Assembly (NCBI GenBank): GCA_009692065.1
Contig: SHZY01000013.1
Coordinates: forward strand, 1-57,640
Source of the DNA: Gemmataceae bacterium
GTDB lineage: Bacteria > Planctomycetota > Planctomycetia > Gemmatales > Gemmataceae
Direction of reading: 5' to 3'
Length of the DNA stretch: 57,640 bases
Of this stretch, positions 9,622-18,500 are shown piece by piece. A program made the translations under genes and the position numbers. Positions within the stretch are counted from its first letter, which is position 1, and the number at the start of each line of letters is the position of its first letter. The notes beneath the pieces were generated by a model. That model saw nothing but the letters and a program-made list of their open reading frames with translations, was not told the origin of the DNA and ran no database searches.

Positions 9622-9676
9622 ATAGCCCGCCGTTTACGGCGGGTTCGCCGCCGACCCGCCGTAAACGGCGGGCTAT
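9622..9676. repeat. palindrome family 2 (AGCCCGCCGTTTACGGCGGG)
   Basis: Two facing copies of CCCGCCGTTTACGGCGGG, each itself palindromic, flanked by ATAG..CTAT. The second copy of the family is at 53913-53965, where it overlaps the purC stop. Here it lies in the leader of the 140-aa protein / polA transcript. Confidence 0.85.
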
Positions 9677-9703
9677 ATAATAAATGCAAGGAGGGGCTTG
9701 GCC

Positions 9704-10126
9704 GTGCGTTTTCAGAAAGACGGAATCAGTTTCCAGTATCCGGACAACTGGCGGCTAACGCGCGAGGATGCCGAGGCGGGCTGGACCGTCACCGTCGAAA
9801 GTCCCGATACGGCATTTTTCCTTCTGACGCTCGATGAATCAATGCCGGAGGTCGGCCTGGTCATCCAGACCTCGCTCGACGCGTTGCAGGCAGATTATCC
9901 CGATTTGGAAGCGGACGACGCCCTGGAGTCGCTGGCAAGTCAGCCGGCCATGGGGCACGACATCCGCTTCTTCAGCCTTGACCTCACCAACACCTGCTGC
10001 ACGCGCAGTTTCTATGTCGGCGCGGGTACGGTTCTGGCCATGTGGCAAGCCAGCGATCTGGATTTTGACCAAGTCGAGCCCGTATTTCAAGCGATTCGCG
10101 CGTCGCTGCGCATCGAGGAAGACTAA
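9704..10126 (+). CDS. conserved hypothetical protein upstream of polA
   Basis: A 140-aa soluble protein starting MRFQKDGISFQYPDNW. The opening resembles small domains of the PsbP/DUF1795 type (KDGISFQYPDNWRL), but this is only suggestive. GTG 9704 is chosen because AAGGAGGGG at 9688-9696 lies 7 bp upstream of it; the alternative TTG 9698 would be only 1 bp away. Its TAA is separated by one base from the polA ATG, so translation is likely coupled. Confidence 0.75.
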   Translation: MRFQKDGISFQYPDNWRLTREDAEAGWTVTVESPDTAFFLLTLDESMPEVGLVIQTSLDALQADYPDLEADDALESLASQPAMGHDIRFFSLDLTNTCCTRSFYVGAGTVLAMWQASDLDFDQVEPVFQAIRASLRIEED

Positions 10127-10127
10127 T

Positions 10128-13055
10128 ATGCCGGCGCCGCAAAATCCGGAGACCCTGTATCTCGTCGATGCGTTTTCGCTCATCTTCCAGGTTTTCCATG
10201 CCCTGCCCGAGATGACCAGCCCCACCGGCCTGCCGACCAACGCCGTCTTCGGCTTCACCAAGGACATGCTTTTCTTGCGCAAGGAGCGCCAGCCGACGTA
10301 CCTCGTGTGCTGCTTCGACTTGCCCGGCAAGACCTTCCGCGACGAGATGTTCGCCGGCTACAAGGCCAACCGCGGCCCGATGCCGGACGACCTGCAATTG
10401 CAAATCCCGATGATCCAGCACATGCTCGCCGCGATGCGCATTCCGGTGGTCGCGCTGGAGGGATTCGAGGCGGATGACATCATCGCCACGCTCGCCCGCG
10501 CCGCCGAGACGCGCGGCATCGATGTTTTCATCTGCTCCAGCGACAAGGATTGCCGGCAGCTGCTGAGCGACAAGGTCAAGATCTTCAACCTGCGCAAGCA
10601 AACGATTCTGGACGCGGAGACCCTCAAGGCCGATTGGGGCATTCGGCCCGAGCAGGTGATCGAATACCAAACGCTCGTCGGCGATTCGGTCGACAACGTC
10701 CCCGGCGTCGAAGGCGTCGGCCCCAAGACGGCGAGCAAATACTTGCAAGACTACGGCACGATCGAGAACCTGATTGCCCACATCGATGATCTGAAGGGCA
10801 AGAAGAAGGAGAACCTGCAAGCGGCCCTTCCCAAGCTCGACTTGAGCCGCAAGCTGGTGACGCTGGATACCCACGTGCCGATTGAGGCGACCTGGGATGC
10901 CTGGCACGTGCGTGACTGGGATGGGCCAAAGCTGCTCGACCTTTGCCGGGCGTGGAACTTCCGCGGCCTTGCCGATCAAGTTCGCGCGACCATCAAAAAT
11001 CTCCCCTCTCCGCCCGGGAGAGGGGCCGGGGGTGAGGGCGCCGAGTCGGCCGGGCAGATCGTGCAAGGCAGCCTGTTTGGCAACAGCGTCGAGCTTGCCG
11101 CCAACCACGCCGCCGTGGATTGGCCACACGAGTATCATCTCGTCAACAGCGACAAGCTCTTCAACGATTTCCTTGGGCAACTGACGAAAGCCAAGCGTTT
11201 CGCGATCGACCTGGAAACGACGTCGCTCGACCCGCATCAGGCAAAAATCGTCGGCCTGGCGTTCTCTTGGAAGCCGGGCGAGGCGTGGTATCTCGCCGTG
11301 CGCGGGCCTGCGGGCGAGGCGCTGCTTGATCCGGAAGCGACACTCAAGCAGTTGAAGCCGATCTTCGAAGATGCGACGATTGCCAAGATCAACCAGAATA
11401 TCAAATACGACTGGCAGGTGCTGCTGGCGAACGGCATCCGCATGGCGGGCGTCGCCGGCGATTCGATGCTGGCCGATTATCTCCTGCACGCCGGCACGCG
11501 CACGCACGGCCTCGATGCGCTCGCGATGGATCATCTCGGACATCGCAACATCTCGATCACGGAGTTGATCGGCAAGGGCAAGAATCAGCTGACCATGGAT
11601 CAAGTGCCGACCTCGCGCGTGGCCGAGTACGCCGGCGAGGACGCCGATGTCGCGTGGCGGTTGTGCGAGAAGCTGGAGCCGTTGCTGATCGCTCTACATT
11701 TCAAACGCGGTGAACGGGAGGGCGAGGCTCCTGCCGAGCCGTGCACGCGCGAAACCCCCGGCTCGGCGGGAGCCTCGCCCTCCCGACCCGACGGGGATCT
11801 CTATCTCTACGACGACCTCGAGATTCCGCTCATCGAGGTGCTCGCCGACATGGAGTTCACCGGCATTCGCCTCGACGTGCCGCTCCTCGAAAAGATGAGC
11901 AAGGAGATGGACGCCAGCTTGCAGACGCTGGAGAAGGAGATTTACGCGATGGCGGGCCGCGAATTCAATATCGCTTCCATCCAGCAACTGCGCGGAATCC
12001 TGTTCACGCAGCTCGGCTTCAAGGCAATCAAGAAGACCAACATCGGCGGCGAATCCTCGACCGATCAGGAGACGCTGGAAGCCCTCGCCAAGCAAGATCA
12101 CCCGCACGCCGAATTCCCGCGCAAGCTGCTGGAACATCGCAAGATCGCCAAGCTCAAGAGCACCTACGTCGATGCGCTTCCTGCCATTGTCAATCCGAGG
12201 ACCGAGCGAATTCACACGTCGTTCAACCAGACGGGCGCAGCGACAGGCCGACTCAGTTCCAGCGATCCGAATCTGCAGAACATTCCGATCCGCTCGGAGA
12301 TGGGGGGGCAAATCCGCAGAGCGTTTCTCCCCGAAAAAGGTTGGCGGCTGTTGACGGCCGACTACTCGCAAATCGAGCTGCGCCTCCTCGCCCACTTCTC
12401 CGAAGACAAGGCACTCCAGCAAGCATTTGCCGAGGACCGCGACATCCACACGCTCGTCGCCGCCCAGATTTTCAATGTCGAGCCGTCCAAAGTCACCGAG
12501 GAGATGCGCCGCGCCGCCAAGACGGTCAACTTCGGCGTCATCTACGGCATCAGCGCGCCCGGCCTCGCCAACCGGCTCAATCTGACGGTGCAAGAAGGGG
12601 CCGCCTTCATCGACGCCTATTTTCAAAAATACCCGCGTGTGCAAGAGTACCAGGACAACCTCCTGAAGGCGTGCCGCGAAGTGGGCTACGTCAGCACCAT
12701 CCTCGGCCGCCGGCGCGAGATCAAGGGAGTGCGGCCGACGACAAGCTACAAGAATCGCAACCAGCCGGAGCGCGAGGCGATCAACATGCAGATCCAGGGC
12801 TCCGCCGCCGACTTGATCAAGGTGGCCATGCTCAACATCCACCATCGGCTGCGGCGCGAGCAGTGTCGGTCGCGGATGCTGTTGCAAATCCACGACGAGC
12901 TGGTGTTCGAAACGCCGCCGAAGGAAGAAGCGGCCCTTGTGAATCTGGTTCGCGAGGAGATGACGCAAGCGCTCGCCGATCGCCTGCACGTGCCGTTGCG
13001 CGTGGACGTGAGCGTTGGACCGAATTGGCATGATACGGACGATGTGAAAGCGTAA
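10128..13055 (+). CDS. polA: DNA polymerase I with two in-frame palindromic insertions
   Basis: A 975-aa DNA polymerase I for repair and Okazaki fragment processing. The N-terminal 5'-3' exonuclease has GFEADDIIATLA and the helix-hairpin-helix VPGVEGVGPKTASKYL. The 3'-5' exonuclease keeps its acidic residues (FAIDLETTSLD near 357; NIKYDW; YAGEDADV). Polymerase motif A is LTADYSQIELRLL near 741, motif B RRAAKTVNFGVIYG near 793 and motif C LQIHDELVFE near 920. Palindromes at 11001-11038 (residues about 291-304, NLPSPPGRGAGGEGAES) and 11715-11785 (about 529-552, REGEAPAEP..GSAGASPSRP) are translated in frame and fall between domains. ATG 10128 directly follows the upstream stop. Confidence 0.97.
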   Translation: MPAPQNPETLYLVDAFSLIFQVFHALPEMTSPTGLPTNAVFGFTKDMLFLRKERQPTYLVCCFDLPGKTFRDEMFAGYKANRGPMPDDLQLQIPMIQHMLAAMRIPVVALEGFEADDIIATLARAAETRGIDVFICSSDKDCRQLLSDKVKIFNLRKQTILDAETLKADWGIRPEQVIEYQTLVGDSVDNVPGVEGVGPKTASKYLQDYGTIENLIAHIDDLKGKKKENLQAALPKLDLSRKLVTLDTHVPIEATWDAWHVRDWDGPKLLDLCRAWNFRGLADQVRATIKNLPSPPGRGAGGEGAESAGQIVQGSLFGNSVELAANHAAVDWPHEYHLVNSDKLFNDFLGQLTKAKRFAIDLETTSLDPHQAKIVGLAFSWKPGEAWYLAVRGPAGEALLDPEATLKQLKPIFEDATIAKINQNIKYDWQVLLANGIRMAGVAGDSMLADYLLHAGTRTHGLDALAMDHLGHRNISITELIGKGKNQLTMDQVPTSRVAEYAGEDADVAWRLCEKLEPLLIALHFKRGEREGEAPAEPCTRETPGSAGASPSRPDGDLYLYDDLEIPLIEVLADMEFTGIRLDVPLLEKMSKEMDASLQTLEKEIYAMAGREFNIASIQQLRGILFTQLGFKAIKKTNIGGESSTDQETLEALAKQDHPHAEFPRKLLEHRKIAKLKSTYVDALPAIVNPRTERIHTSFNQTGAATGRLSSSDPNLQNIPIRSEMGGQIRRAFLPEKGWRLLTADYSQIELRLLAHFSEDKALQQAFAEDRDIHTLVAAQIFNVEPSKVTEEMRRAAKTVNFGVIYGISAPGLANRLNLTVQEGAAFIDAYFQKYPRVQEYQDNLLKACREVGYVSTILGRRREIKGVRPTTSYKNRNQPEREAINMQIQGSAADLIKVAMLNIHHRLRREQCRSRMLLQIHDELVFETPPKEEAALVNLVREEMTQALADRLHVPLRVDVSVGPNWHDTDDVKA
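11001..11038. repeat. palindrome family 6 inside polA
   Basis: CTCCCCTCTCCGCCCGGGAGAGG followed by GGGGGTGAGGG is the same sequence type as the intergenic pair at 38252-38371. Here it is translated in frame between the 5'-3' and 3'-5' exonuclease domains of polA. Confidence 0.8.
11715..11785. repeat. palindrome family 5 inside polA
   Basis: CGGGAGGGCGAGGCTCCTGC on the left and its near-exact reverse complement on the right, 71 bp in all. The intergenic relative is at 54935-55016. It is translated in frame between the 3'-5' exonuclease and polymerase domains. Confidence 0.88.
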
Positions 13056-13059
13056 TCGT

Positions 13060-13117
13060 CCGAGCCTGAAGCGTAAGCGAAAGAGACGGCTGCTCTTCGC
13101 TTACGCGTCAGGCTCGG
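13060..13117. repeat. palindrome family 3 (CCGAGCCTGAAGCGTAAGCG)
   Basis: Inverted repeat starting 5 bp after the polA stop: CCGAGCCTGAAGCGTAAGCGA left, CTTCGCTTACGCGTCAGGCTCGG right. A second copy at 23545-23779 is split by another element. Confidence 0.85.
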
Positions 13118-13137
13118 CGACACAAGCCAGGGCAATC

Positions 13138-13737
13138 ATGATTCCCGTCATCGGCATCATCGGCGGCATCGGCAGCGGCAAGAGCCTCGTTGCTCAGGAC
13201 ATGCAAAGGCTGGGCGGCCACCTCATCGCCGCGGATCAGCTTGGACATGATGCGCTGAAACAGGCTGATATACTGGCAAAACTGGTCGAACTCTGGGGTG
13301 GCCAAATTCTCAATAAGCACGGCGCGGCCGACCATCAGAAGCTCGCCGCGATTGTCTTCGCGGATCCGCATCAACTCCGGTCCCTGGAGGCACTTGTTTT
13401 TTCTTACATCGAGCAGCGTATTGTTGAGGAAATTGCCCAGGCGCAAGACTGGCCTGACGTACGATTCATCATTCTCGACGCCGCTATCCTGATCGAAGCC
13501 GGCTGGCATCGCCATTGCGATAAGTTCGTCTTCGTTGAGGCGCCGCGGAAACAACGCCTCGCTAGGGTCAAGAAGAATCGAGGTTGGGACGAGGCCGAAC
13601 TAGATCGCCGCGAGGCAACCCAGATGCCGCTCGATGAGAAACGGAATCTTGCCGACGCCGTGATCGTCAATGATGAAAAACCGGATAAAGTTGCACGCCA
13701 GGTGCAAAGTTTGCTATTGCAATGGCAAGTAATCTGA
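13138..13737 (+). CDS. coaE: dephospho-CoA kinase
   Basis: A 199-aa kinase catalysing the last step of coenzyme A synthesis (3' phosphorylation of dephospho-CoA with ATP). The P-loop GGIGSGKS is at residues 9-16. Further family features include DQLGHDAL and the lid-region LARVKKNRGWDEAELDRR. Length is typical. It lies 82 bp after polA across the family 3 palindrome and 128 bp before rho. Confidence 0.93.
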   Translation: MIPVIGIIGGIGSGKSLVAQDMQRLGGHLIAADQLGHDALKQADILAKLVELWGGQILNKHGAADHQKLAAIVFADPHQLRSLEALVFSYIEQRIVEEIAQAQDWPDVRFIILDAAILIEAGWHRHCDKFVFVEAPRKQRLARVKKNRGWDEAELDRREATQMPLDEKRNLADAVIVNDEKPDKVARQVQSLLLQWQVI

Positions 13738-13865
13738 TAGAATTCATCCATCATTCCCTTGCCTGCCGCTGGTGAAATCGCAAGCCGCACTCAACATGTC
13801 GTGCCGGTTTGCGAGCGAGGAACAGGACCTCCCAATCTCGTGCCAGCTCACTAGGAGGAACAGCC

Positions 13866-15341
13866 ATGCCGGACTTCCGAGGCCGAAAAGAAGGCGCCCC
13901 CATCCGTACTCGCCCCCGCCCAGCCGAATCCGATGCGCCGCCGGAGTTTGGCCGCGACATCCTCGACGACGAAACGCCTGCCGCCGACCGCACCGCACCG
14001 GAGCAGCACCGGGACCAGGACGAGCACATCGGCTTCGACGCGGAGACCAACAACCGCTACGAGAGAATCAAACACGGCGACACGCACATCTCGGAACTGC
14101 AGCAGATGACGATGGCGCATCTGCTCAAGGTTGCAAAAGACGAGAACCTTTCCGAGTACAGCGGCCTCAAGAAACAGGACCTGATCTTCAAGATCCTCAA
14201 AGAACGCGTCAAGAAAAATGGCCTGATGTTTGGCGAGGGGACGCTCGAAACGCTCCCCGACGGCTTCGGCTTCCTGCGCAGCCCCGACTACAACTACCTC
14301 CCCTGCCCCGACGATATCTACATCTCGCCCAGCCAAATCCGCCGCTTCGGTCTGCGCACCGGCAGCGTCGTCTCCGGTCAGATTCGTCCGCCCAAAGAGA
14401 ACGAACGCTACTTCGCTCTTTTGCGTGTCGAGGCGATCAACTACAACGACCCGGACATGCTGACGCAGAAGGTCGTCTTCGATGACCTGACGCCGCTGCA
14501 TCCCAACAAACGCCTCACGCTCGAGACCGATCCGACCGAGATCAACATGCGCATCGTCGATCTCGTGACGCCGATCGGCAAAGGCCAGCGCGGCCTGATC
14601 GTCGCGCCGCCCCGGACCGGCAAGACGGTGCTCCTGCAAAAGATGGCCAAAGGTATTCTGGAAAATCATCCGGAGTGCTATGTCATCGTCCTTTTGATTG
14701 ACGAGCGCCCCGAAGAAGTGACCGACATGGAGCGAACCGTTATCAGTCAGAACTCCGAGGTCGTCTCCTCGACCTTTGACGAGCCTTCGAGCCGGCACGT
14801 TCAGGTAAGCGAAATGGTCATCGAGAAAGCTCGCCGCATGGTCGAGTTCGGCATCGACGTCGTCATCCTGCTCGATTCGATCACTCGTCTGGCCCGCGCC
14901 TATAACAACGTATGCGAACACTCCGGCAAGATTCTCTCCGGCGGCGTGGACGCCAACGCCTTGCACAAGCCGAAGCGATTCTTCGGCGCCGCCCGCAACA
15001 TTGAGGAAGGCGGCAGCCTCACGATCCTGGCGACCGCCCTCGTCGACACCGGCAGCCGCATGGATGAGGTGATCTTCGAGGAATTCAAAGGCACCGGCAA
15101 CATGGAGTTGCACCTCGATCGCAAGCTCGTCGATAAGCGAGTCTGGCCGGCGATCGACGTCAACGCCTCGGGCACCCGCAAGGAAGAGTTGCTTGCCACG
15201 CCCGACGAGCTGCGCATGACCTACATCTTGCGCAAGGTGCTGAGCGACATGAACCCCGTCGAAGCGATGGAGTTGCTCATCAGCCGCATGGCGCGCACGA
15301 AGAGCAACGGCGAGTTTTTGAAGACGCTGAACCTTGCATGA
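13866..15341 (+). CDS. rho: transcription termination factor Rho
   Basis: A 491-aa hexameric RNA helicase that terminates transcription. After a charged N-terminal extension of about 60 residues comes the Rho N domain ([15 protein letters not shown]), then the cold-shock RNA-binding domain ([22 protein letters not shown]). The ATPase core has Walker A APPRTGKT near 247, [15 protein letters not shown] and the Q-/R-loop region. ATG 13866 is fixed by AGGAGG at 13853-13858, 7 bp upstream. The stop is 7 bp before a palindrome and the ribH gene follows. Confidence 0.97.
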   Translation: MPDFRGRKEGAPIRTRPRPAESDAPPEFGRDILDDETPAADRTAPEQHRDQDEHIGFDAETNNRYERIKHGDTHISELQQMTMAHLLKVAKDENLSEYSGLKKQDLIFKILKERVKKNGLMFGEGTLETLPDGFGFLRSPDYNYLPCPDDIYISPSQIRRFGLRTGSVVSGQIRPPKENERYFALLRVEAINYNDPDMLTQKVVFDDLTPLHPNKRLTLETDPTEINMRIVDLVTPIGKGQRGLIVAPPRTGKTVLLQKMAKGILENHPECYVIVLLIDERPEEVTDMERTVISQNSEVVSSTFDEPSSRHVQVSEMVIEKARRMVEFGIDVVILLDSITRLARAYNNVCEHSGKILSGGVDANALHKPKRFFGAARNIEEGGSLTILATALVDTGSRMDEVIFEEFKGTGNMELHLDRKLVDKRVWPAIDVNASGTRKEELLATPDELRMTYILRKVLSDMNPVEAMELLISRMARTKSNGEFLKTLNLA

Positions 15342-15347
15342 AACCAG

Positions 15348-15429
15348 CAAGCCCCGCGATGAGCGCAGCGATTCTCGGGGGTTTCTGCCACGCGACCCCC
15401 GCGAATCGCTGCGCTCATCGCGGGGCTTG
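15348..15429. repeat. palindrome family 7 (CAAGCCCCGCGATGAGCG)
   Basis: Inverted repeat with 27-bp arms between rho and ribH (left arm begins CAAGCCCCGCGATGAGCGCA). A single left arm of the same family occurs at 17470-17497 before ftsY. The ribH start lies 12 bp past the right arm. Confidence 0.87.
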
Positions 15430-15440
15430 GAATCAATCCT

Positions 15441-15905
15441 GTGTCCACCATCGAAGGTTCCCTCACCGCACCGCAGGGCCGTTTTGCGATCGCGGCATCC
15501 AAGTTCAACCACGAGATCGTCGCCAAGCTGGTAATCGGCGCCAAGGACGCCTTGCGCAAGTATCGCATCGTCGATGATGCAATCGACCTGGTAATGGTAC
15601 CGGGAGCATTCGAGCTTCCCCTGGTGGCACAGAGATTGGCCGCCTCCAAGAAGTATGTCGCCGTTATTTGTCTGGGCGCCGTGATTCGCGGCGACACCGA
15701 TCACTACGATTACGTCTGCACCGCCACGGCCGACGGCATCCTGCAAGCCAATCTTGCAACTGGCGTTCCGATCTTGTTTGGTGTGCTGACCTGCGACGCC
15801 GACGCGCAAGCACTCGATCGGGCCGGCGGCAAGGCGGGCAACAAAGGATTTGACGTCACGGTGGCGGCAATTGAAATGGTCAATTTGCTCAAGCAGTTGC
15901 CGTGA
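15441..15905 (+). CDS. ribH: 6,7-dimethyl-8-ribityllumazine synthase
   Basis: A 154-aa lumazine synthase, penultimate enzyme of riboflavin synthesis. It condenses the ribityl-aminouracil with dihydroxybutanone phosphate and forms cage-like assemblies in many bacteria. Family motifs are ASKFNHEIV, VPGAFELP and the catalytic-histidine segment GAVIRGDTDHYDYV. The start is GTG 15441, since no ATG fits the conserved N-terminus. The close pairing with nusB downstream is a common bacterial arrangement. Confidence 0.95.
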   Translation: MSTIEGSLTAPQGRFAIAASKFNHEIVAKLVIGAKDALRKYRIVDDAIDLVMVPGAFELPLVAQRLAASKKYVAVICLGAVIRGDTDHYDYVCTATADGILQANLATGVPILFGVLTCDADAQALDRAGGKAGNKGFDVTVAAIEMVNLLKQLP

Positions 15906-15996
15906 CGTCCTGAATTAGCCCGTACCCAAGTCCCCTCGTCCGCTACGCGATCCATCGCTAACATGAATGGTGAAGACTCCACACCAAGGATCCCGC

Positions 15997-16443
15997 ATGA
16001 CCCGTCGATCGCGAGGCCGGGAAGTTGCCCTGCAGATGCTGTTTCAACGCGAGCACAACGCGGTGACGGATCGCGCTGCGCTTGAGCGTTTCGTGACCGA
16101 TCGGCTGAAAGAGGAGCCGCTGCGCAAGTTCTGCTGGTTCCTCTACGATGGCGTCGTCGCCCAGCTCGCCGACCTCGACGCGAAAATCTCCGCCGCCGCG
16201 GAAAACTGGCGTCTTGCGCGCATGCCGACCGTTGACCGCAACATCCTGCGCCTCGGCGCGTTCGAGTTGCTGTTCATGCAAGACACACCAGCGGCGGTCG
16301 CGTTCGATGAAGCCATTGAGCTAGCCCGCCGCTATGGCACCGCGGATTCGTCGGCTTTCATCAATGGCGTTCTTGATCGACTTCGCCGCGAAGCAAATCC
16401 AGGAGTCAGGGATCAGGAGTCAGGAGTCAAGGCCGACCAATGA
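15997..16443 (+). CDS. nusB: transcription antitermination factor NusB
   Basis: A 148-aa all-helical RNA-binding protein that works with NusE in rRNA antitermination. Conserved features are RRSRGREVALQMLFQ at the N-terminus and AFDEAIELARRYGT..FINGVLDRL near the C-terminus. ATG 15997 has AAGGA 6 bp upstream. The last 15 or so residues (NPGVRDQESGVKADQ) are encoded by inverted heptamer repeats at 16400-16430, so the natural C-terminus looks extended by repeat DNA. Confidence 0.94.
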   Translation: MTRRSRGREVALQMLFQREHNAVTDRAALERFVTDRLKEEPLRKFCWFLYDGVVAQLADLDAKISAAAENWRLARMPTVDRNILRLGAFELLFMQDTPAAVAFDEAIELARRYGTADSSAFINGVLDRLRREANPGVRDQESGVKADQ

Positions 16444-16454
16444 TTGCGTCACTA

Positions 16455-16600
<146 letters not shown>

Positions 16601-17464
16601 ATGCCTACCGGCCAACCCTTCACGGTACTCTGTCAAACACTCACTCGGCCTCGCTACTTTGGCCGCGTGGATTTGCATATGCACACGACCTTCAGCGACG
16701 GGGTGTACACGCCAGCCCAAATCGTCGATCTCGCGCAGCGCAGCGGCCTGTCGGCAATGGCGATCACCGACCACGACACCCTTACTGGCATCGCACCCAC
16801 ACGAAAAGTCGCCACATCGCTGGAGGTCGTTTCGGGCGTCGAGATTACCTCCGAATTTCGCGGCAAGGAGCTGCACCTTCTGGGCTACTTTTTCGATCCG
16901 GTGGACGCTCCCCTCAACGATGCGCTGGCTCACTTACGTTCCGAACGTGTTGGCCGATTTCATGAGATGGTCGAGAGATTGCGTGGCCTCGGCGTCACTA
17001 TCGAAGCAGCGGCGGTCGCGCAACTGGGCGAGTTGACGACGCTCGGCCGTCCACACCTTGCGGAGCTGATCGTGCAGGCGAAGAAGGCCAGCACAGTACG
17101 TGAGGCGTTTCAGCGTTACCTCGGCGATCGCGGCCGAGCGACGGTGCCGAAGACACGGCTACCGGTTGCCGAGGCCATTGCCCTGGTGCGCGGGGCAAAC
17201 GGCGTTGCTTCCTGGGCGCATCCGATTTATGATTGCACGAAGGAAATACTGCGGGAACTGCACGGCTTGGGCCTGGGCGCCGTCGAGGCGGAGTATCCGA
17301 CGATCCGGCAATCCCGGCGCAAGGAACTGCGCCACTGGGCGAAGGACATCGGCCTTGCCATCACCGGCGGCAGCGATTGCCACGGGCCGGGGCAACCGCA
17401 TCGGTCGGTAGGCGCGAGTAGCATCACGCATCAAGAGTTGCAGACGTTGCGTGAGATGATTTGA
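16601..17464 (+). CDS. PHP-domain metal-dependent phosphoesterase
   Basis: A 287-aa PHP-domain phosphoesterase of the YciV / nucleoside 3',5'-bisphosphate phosphatase type. Metal ligands are in DLHMHTTFSDG, ITDHDTL, ELHLLGYF, SWAHPIYD and GSDCHGP. In that family it would remove the 3' phosphate from pAp-like nucleotides or trim RNA 5' ends. ATG 16601 abuts the heptamer array without a ribosome site. GTG 16667 would give the compact N-terminus (VDLHMHTTF) usual for the family and is a serious alternative. Confidence 0.88.
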   Translation: MPTGQPFTVLCQTLTRPRYFGRVDLHMHTTFSDGVYTPAQIVDLAQRSGLSAMAITDHDTLTGIAPTRKVATSLEVVSGVEITSEFRGKELHLLGYFFDPVDAPLNDALAHLRSERVGRFHEMVERLRGLGVTIEAAAVAQLGELTTLGRPHLAELIVQAKKASTVREAFQRYLGDRGRATVPKTRLPVAEAIALVRGANGVASWAHPIYDCTKEILRELHGLGLGAVEAEYPTIRQSRRKELRHWAKDIGLAITGGSDCHGPGQPHRSVGASSITHQELQTLREMI

Positions 17465-17469
17465 AACCG

Positions 17470-17497
17470 CAAGCCCCAGGATGAGCGCAGCGATTCC
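17470..17497. repeat. single arm of palindrome family 7
   Basis: CAAGCCCCAGGATGAGCGCA matches the left arm of the element at 15348-15429. The matching right arm is missing, so it looks like a decayed copy. It lies in the 60-bp gap between the PHP gene and ftsY. Confidence 0.65.
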
Positions 17498-17524
17498 TTA
17501 GGGGGTTTACTTGAGAGATCGCAA

Positions 17525-18439
17525 ATGGTTTTCGGCGCCATCTTCAGCAAAGTCAAACAGGCCCTCGCCAAGACGCGCAGCCTGTTCAGCGGCATCGCGC
17601 AGCTCTTCAGCTTCAAGGGCCGGGTCGATCAGAAGTTTCTCGACGAGCTGGAAAAACGCCTCTACCTAGCCGACGTCGGCACCTTCGCCACACAGGAGAT
17701 CGTCAACCGCGTTCGGCTTGCCTACCAGGACAAGGAAGTCAGCGGTGAAATGATCGCATTTGTCAAGGACCAGCTCAAATCGCTGTTAACAGCGCGGAGC
17801 CAGGGAATCAACTACGCCGCCTCAGGGCCCACGGTCATCATGATCGCGGGCGTCAACGGGGCTGGCAAGACAACGTCGATCGCCAAGCTGGCCAAACATT
17901 GCATGAATCAAAAGAAAAAGGTCATGGTCGCCGCCTGCGACACCTTCCGCGCGGCTGCGGTCGAGCAACTCACCATCTGGAGCCAGCGGCTCGGCTGCGA
18001 GATCGTCAAGAACGCTCAGGGGAGCGACCCGGCCAGCGTCGCCCACGACGCCTGCGAGAAAGCCGTGGCCCGCAACTTCGACGTGCTGATCGTCGATACC
18101 GCCGGCCGACTGCACACCCAAACGCATCTGATGAAGGAACTCGACAAGATTCGCCGCATCGTCGCCAAGCAGATCCCCGGCGCTCCGCACGAGGTCTTGC
18201 TGGTGCTCGATGCCACCAGCGGCCAAAATGCGATCACGCAAGCCGAGATGTTCAAGAAGACGATCGACTGCACCGGCATCATCCTCGCCAAGCTCGACGG
18301 CACCGCAAAAGGCGGCGCGATCTTCGGTGTCAAACAGAAGCTAGATCTGCCGGTCAAGTTCGTCGGGCTTGGTGAGGGGGTGGACGATTTGGAGCCGTTT
18401 GATCCGAATGAGTATGTGGAGAAGTTGTTTGAGGATTGA
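17525..18439 (+). CDS. ftsY: signal recognition particle receptor FtsY
   Basis: A 304-aa SRP receptor GTPase that docks ribosome-SRP complexes at the membrane. It is an NG-domain-only version lacking the long acidic A domain of enterobacteria. G1 is GVNGAGKTTS near residue 108. Later motifs are DTFRAAAVEQL, DTAGRLHTQTHLM and AKLDGTAKGG. GLGEGVDDLEPFDP closes the domain, as expected for FtsY. The basic N-terminus may bind lipid. A family 1 palindrome begins 8 bp after the stop. Confidence 0.96.
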   Translation: MVFGAIFSKVKQALAKTRSLFSGIAQLFSFKGRVDQKFLDELEKRLYLADVGTFATQEIVNRVRLAYQDKEVSGEMIAFVKDQLKSLLTARSQGINYAASGPTVIMIAGVNGAGKTTSIAKLAKHCMNQKKKVMVAACDTFRAAAVEQLTIWSQRLGCEIVKNAQGSDPASVAHDACEKAVARNFDVLIVDTAGRLHTQTHLMKELDKIRRIVAKQIPGAPHEVLLVLDATSGQNAITQAEMFKKTIDCTGIILAKLDGTAKGGAIFGVKQKLDLPVKFVGLGEGVDDLEPFDPNEYVEKLFED

Positions 18440-18446
18440 TTCTCTT

Positions 18447-18491
18447 CGTTTAGCGCCAGCGCGAAAGCCAGTTTCGCGCGAGCGCTAAACG
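18447..18491. repeat. palindrome family 1
   Basis: CGTTTAGCGCCAGCGCGAAA left, GTTTCGCGCGAGCGCTAAAC right. It sits between the convergent ends of ftsY and the S9 peptidase gene and could serve as a shared 3'-end structure. Confidence 0.87.
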
Positions 18492-18500
18492 AGGACCGGG

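Noticed and set aside
13851..15809. 652-aa minus-strand frame over rho and ribH
   Set aside because: It spans two unmistakable plus-strand genes and an intergenic palindrome; composition is typical of an antisense shadow.
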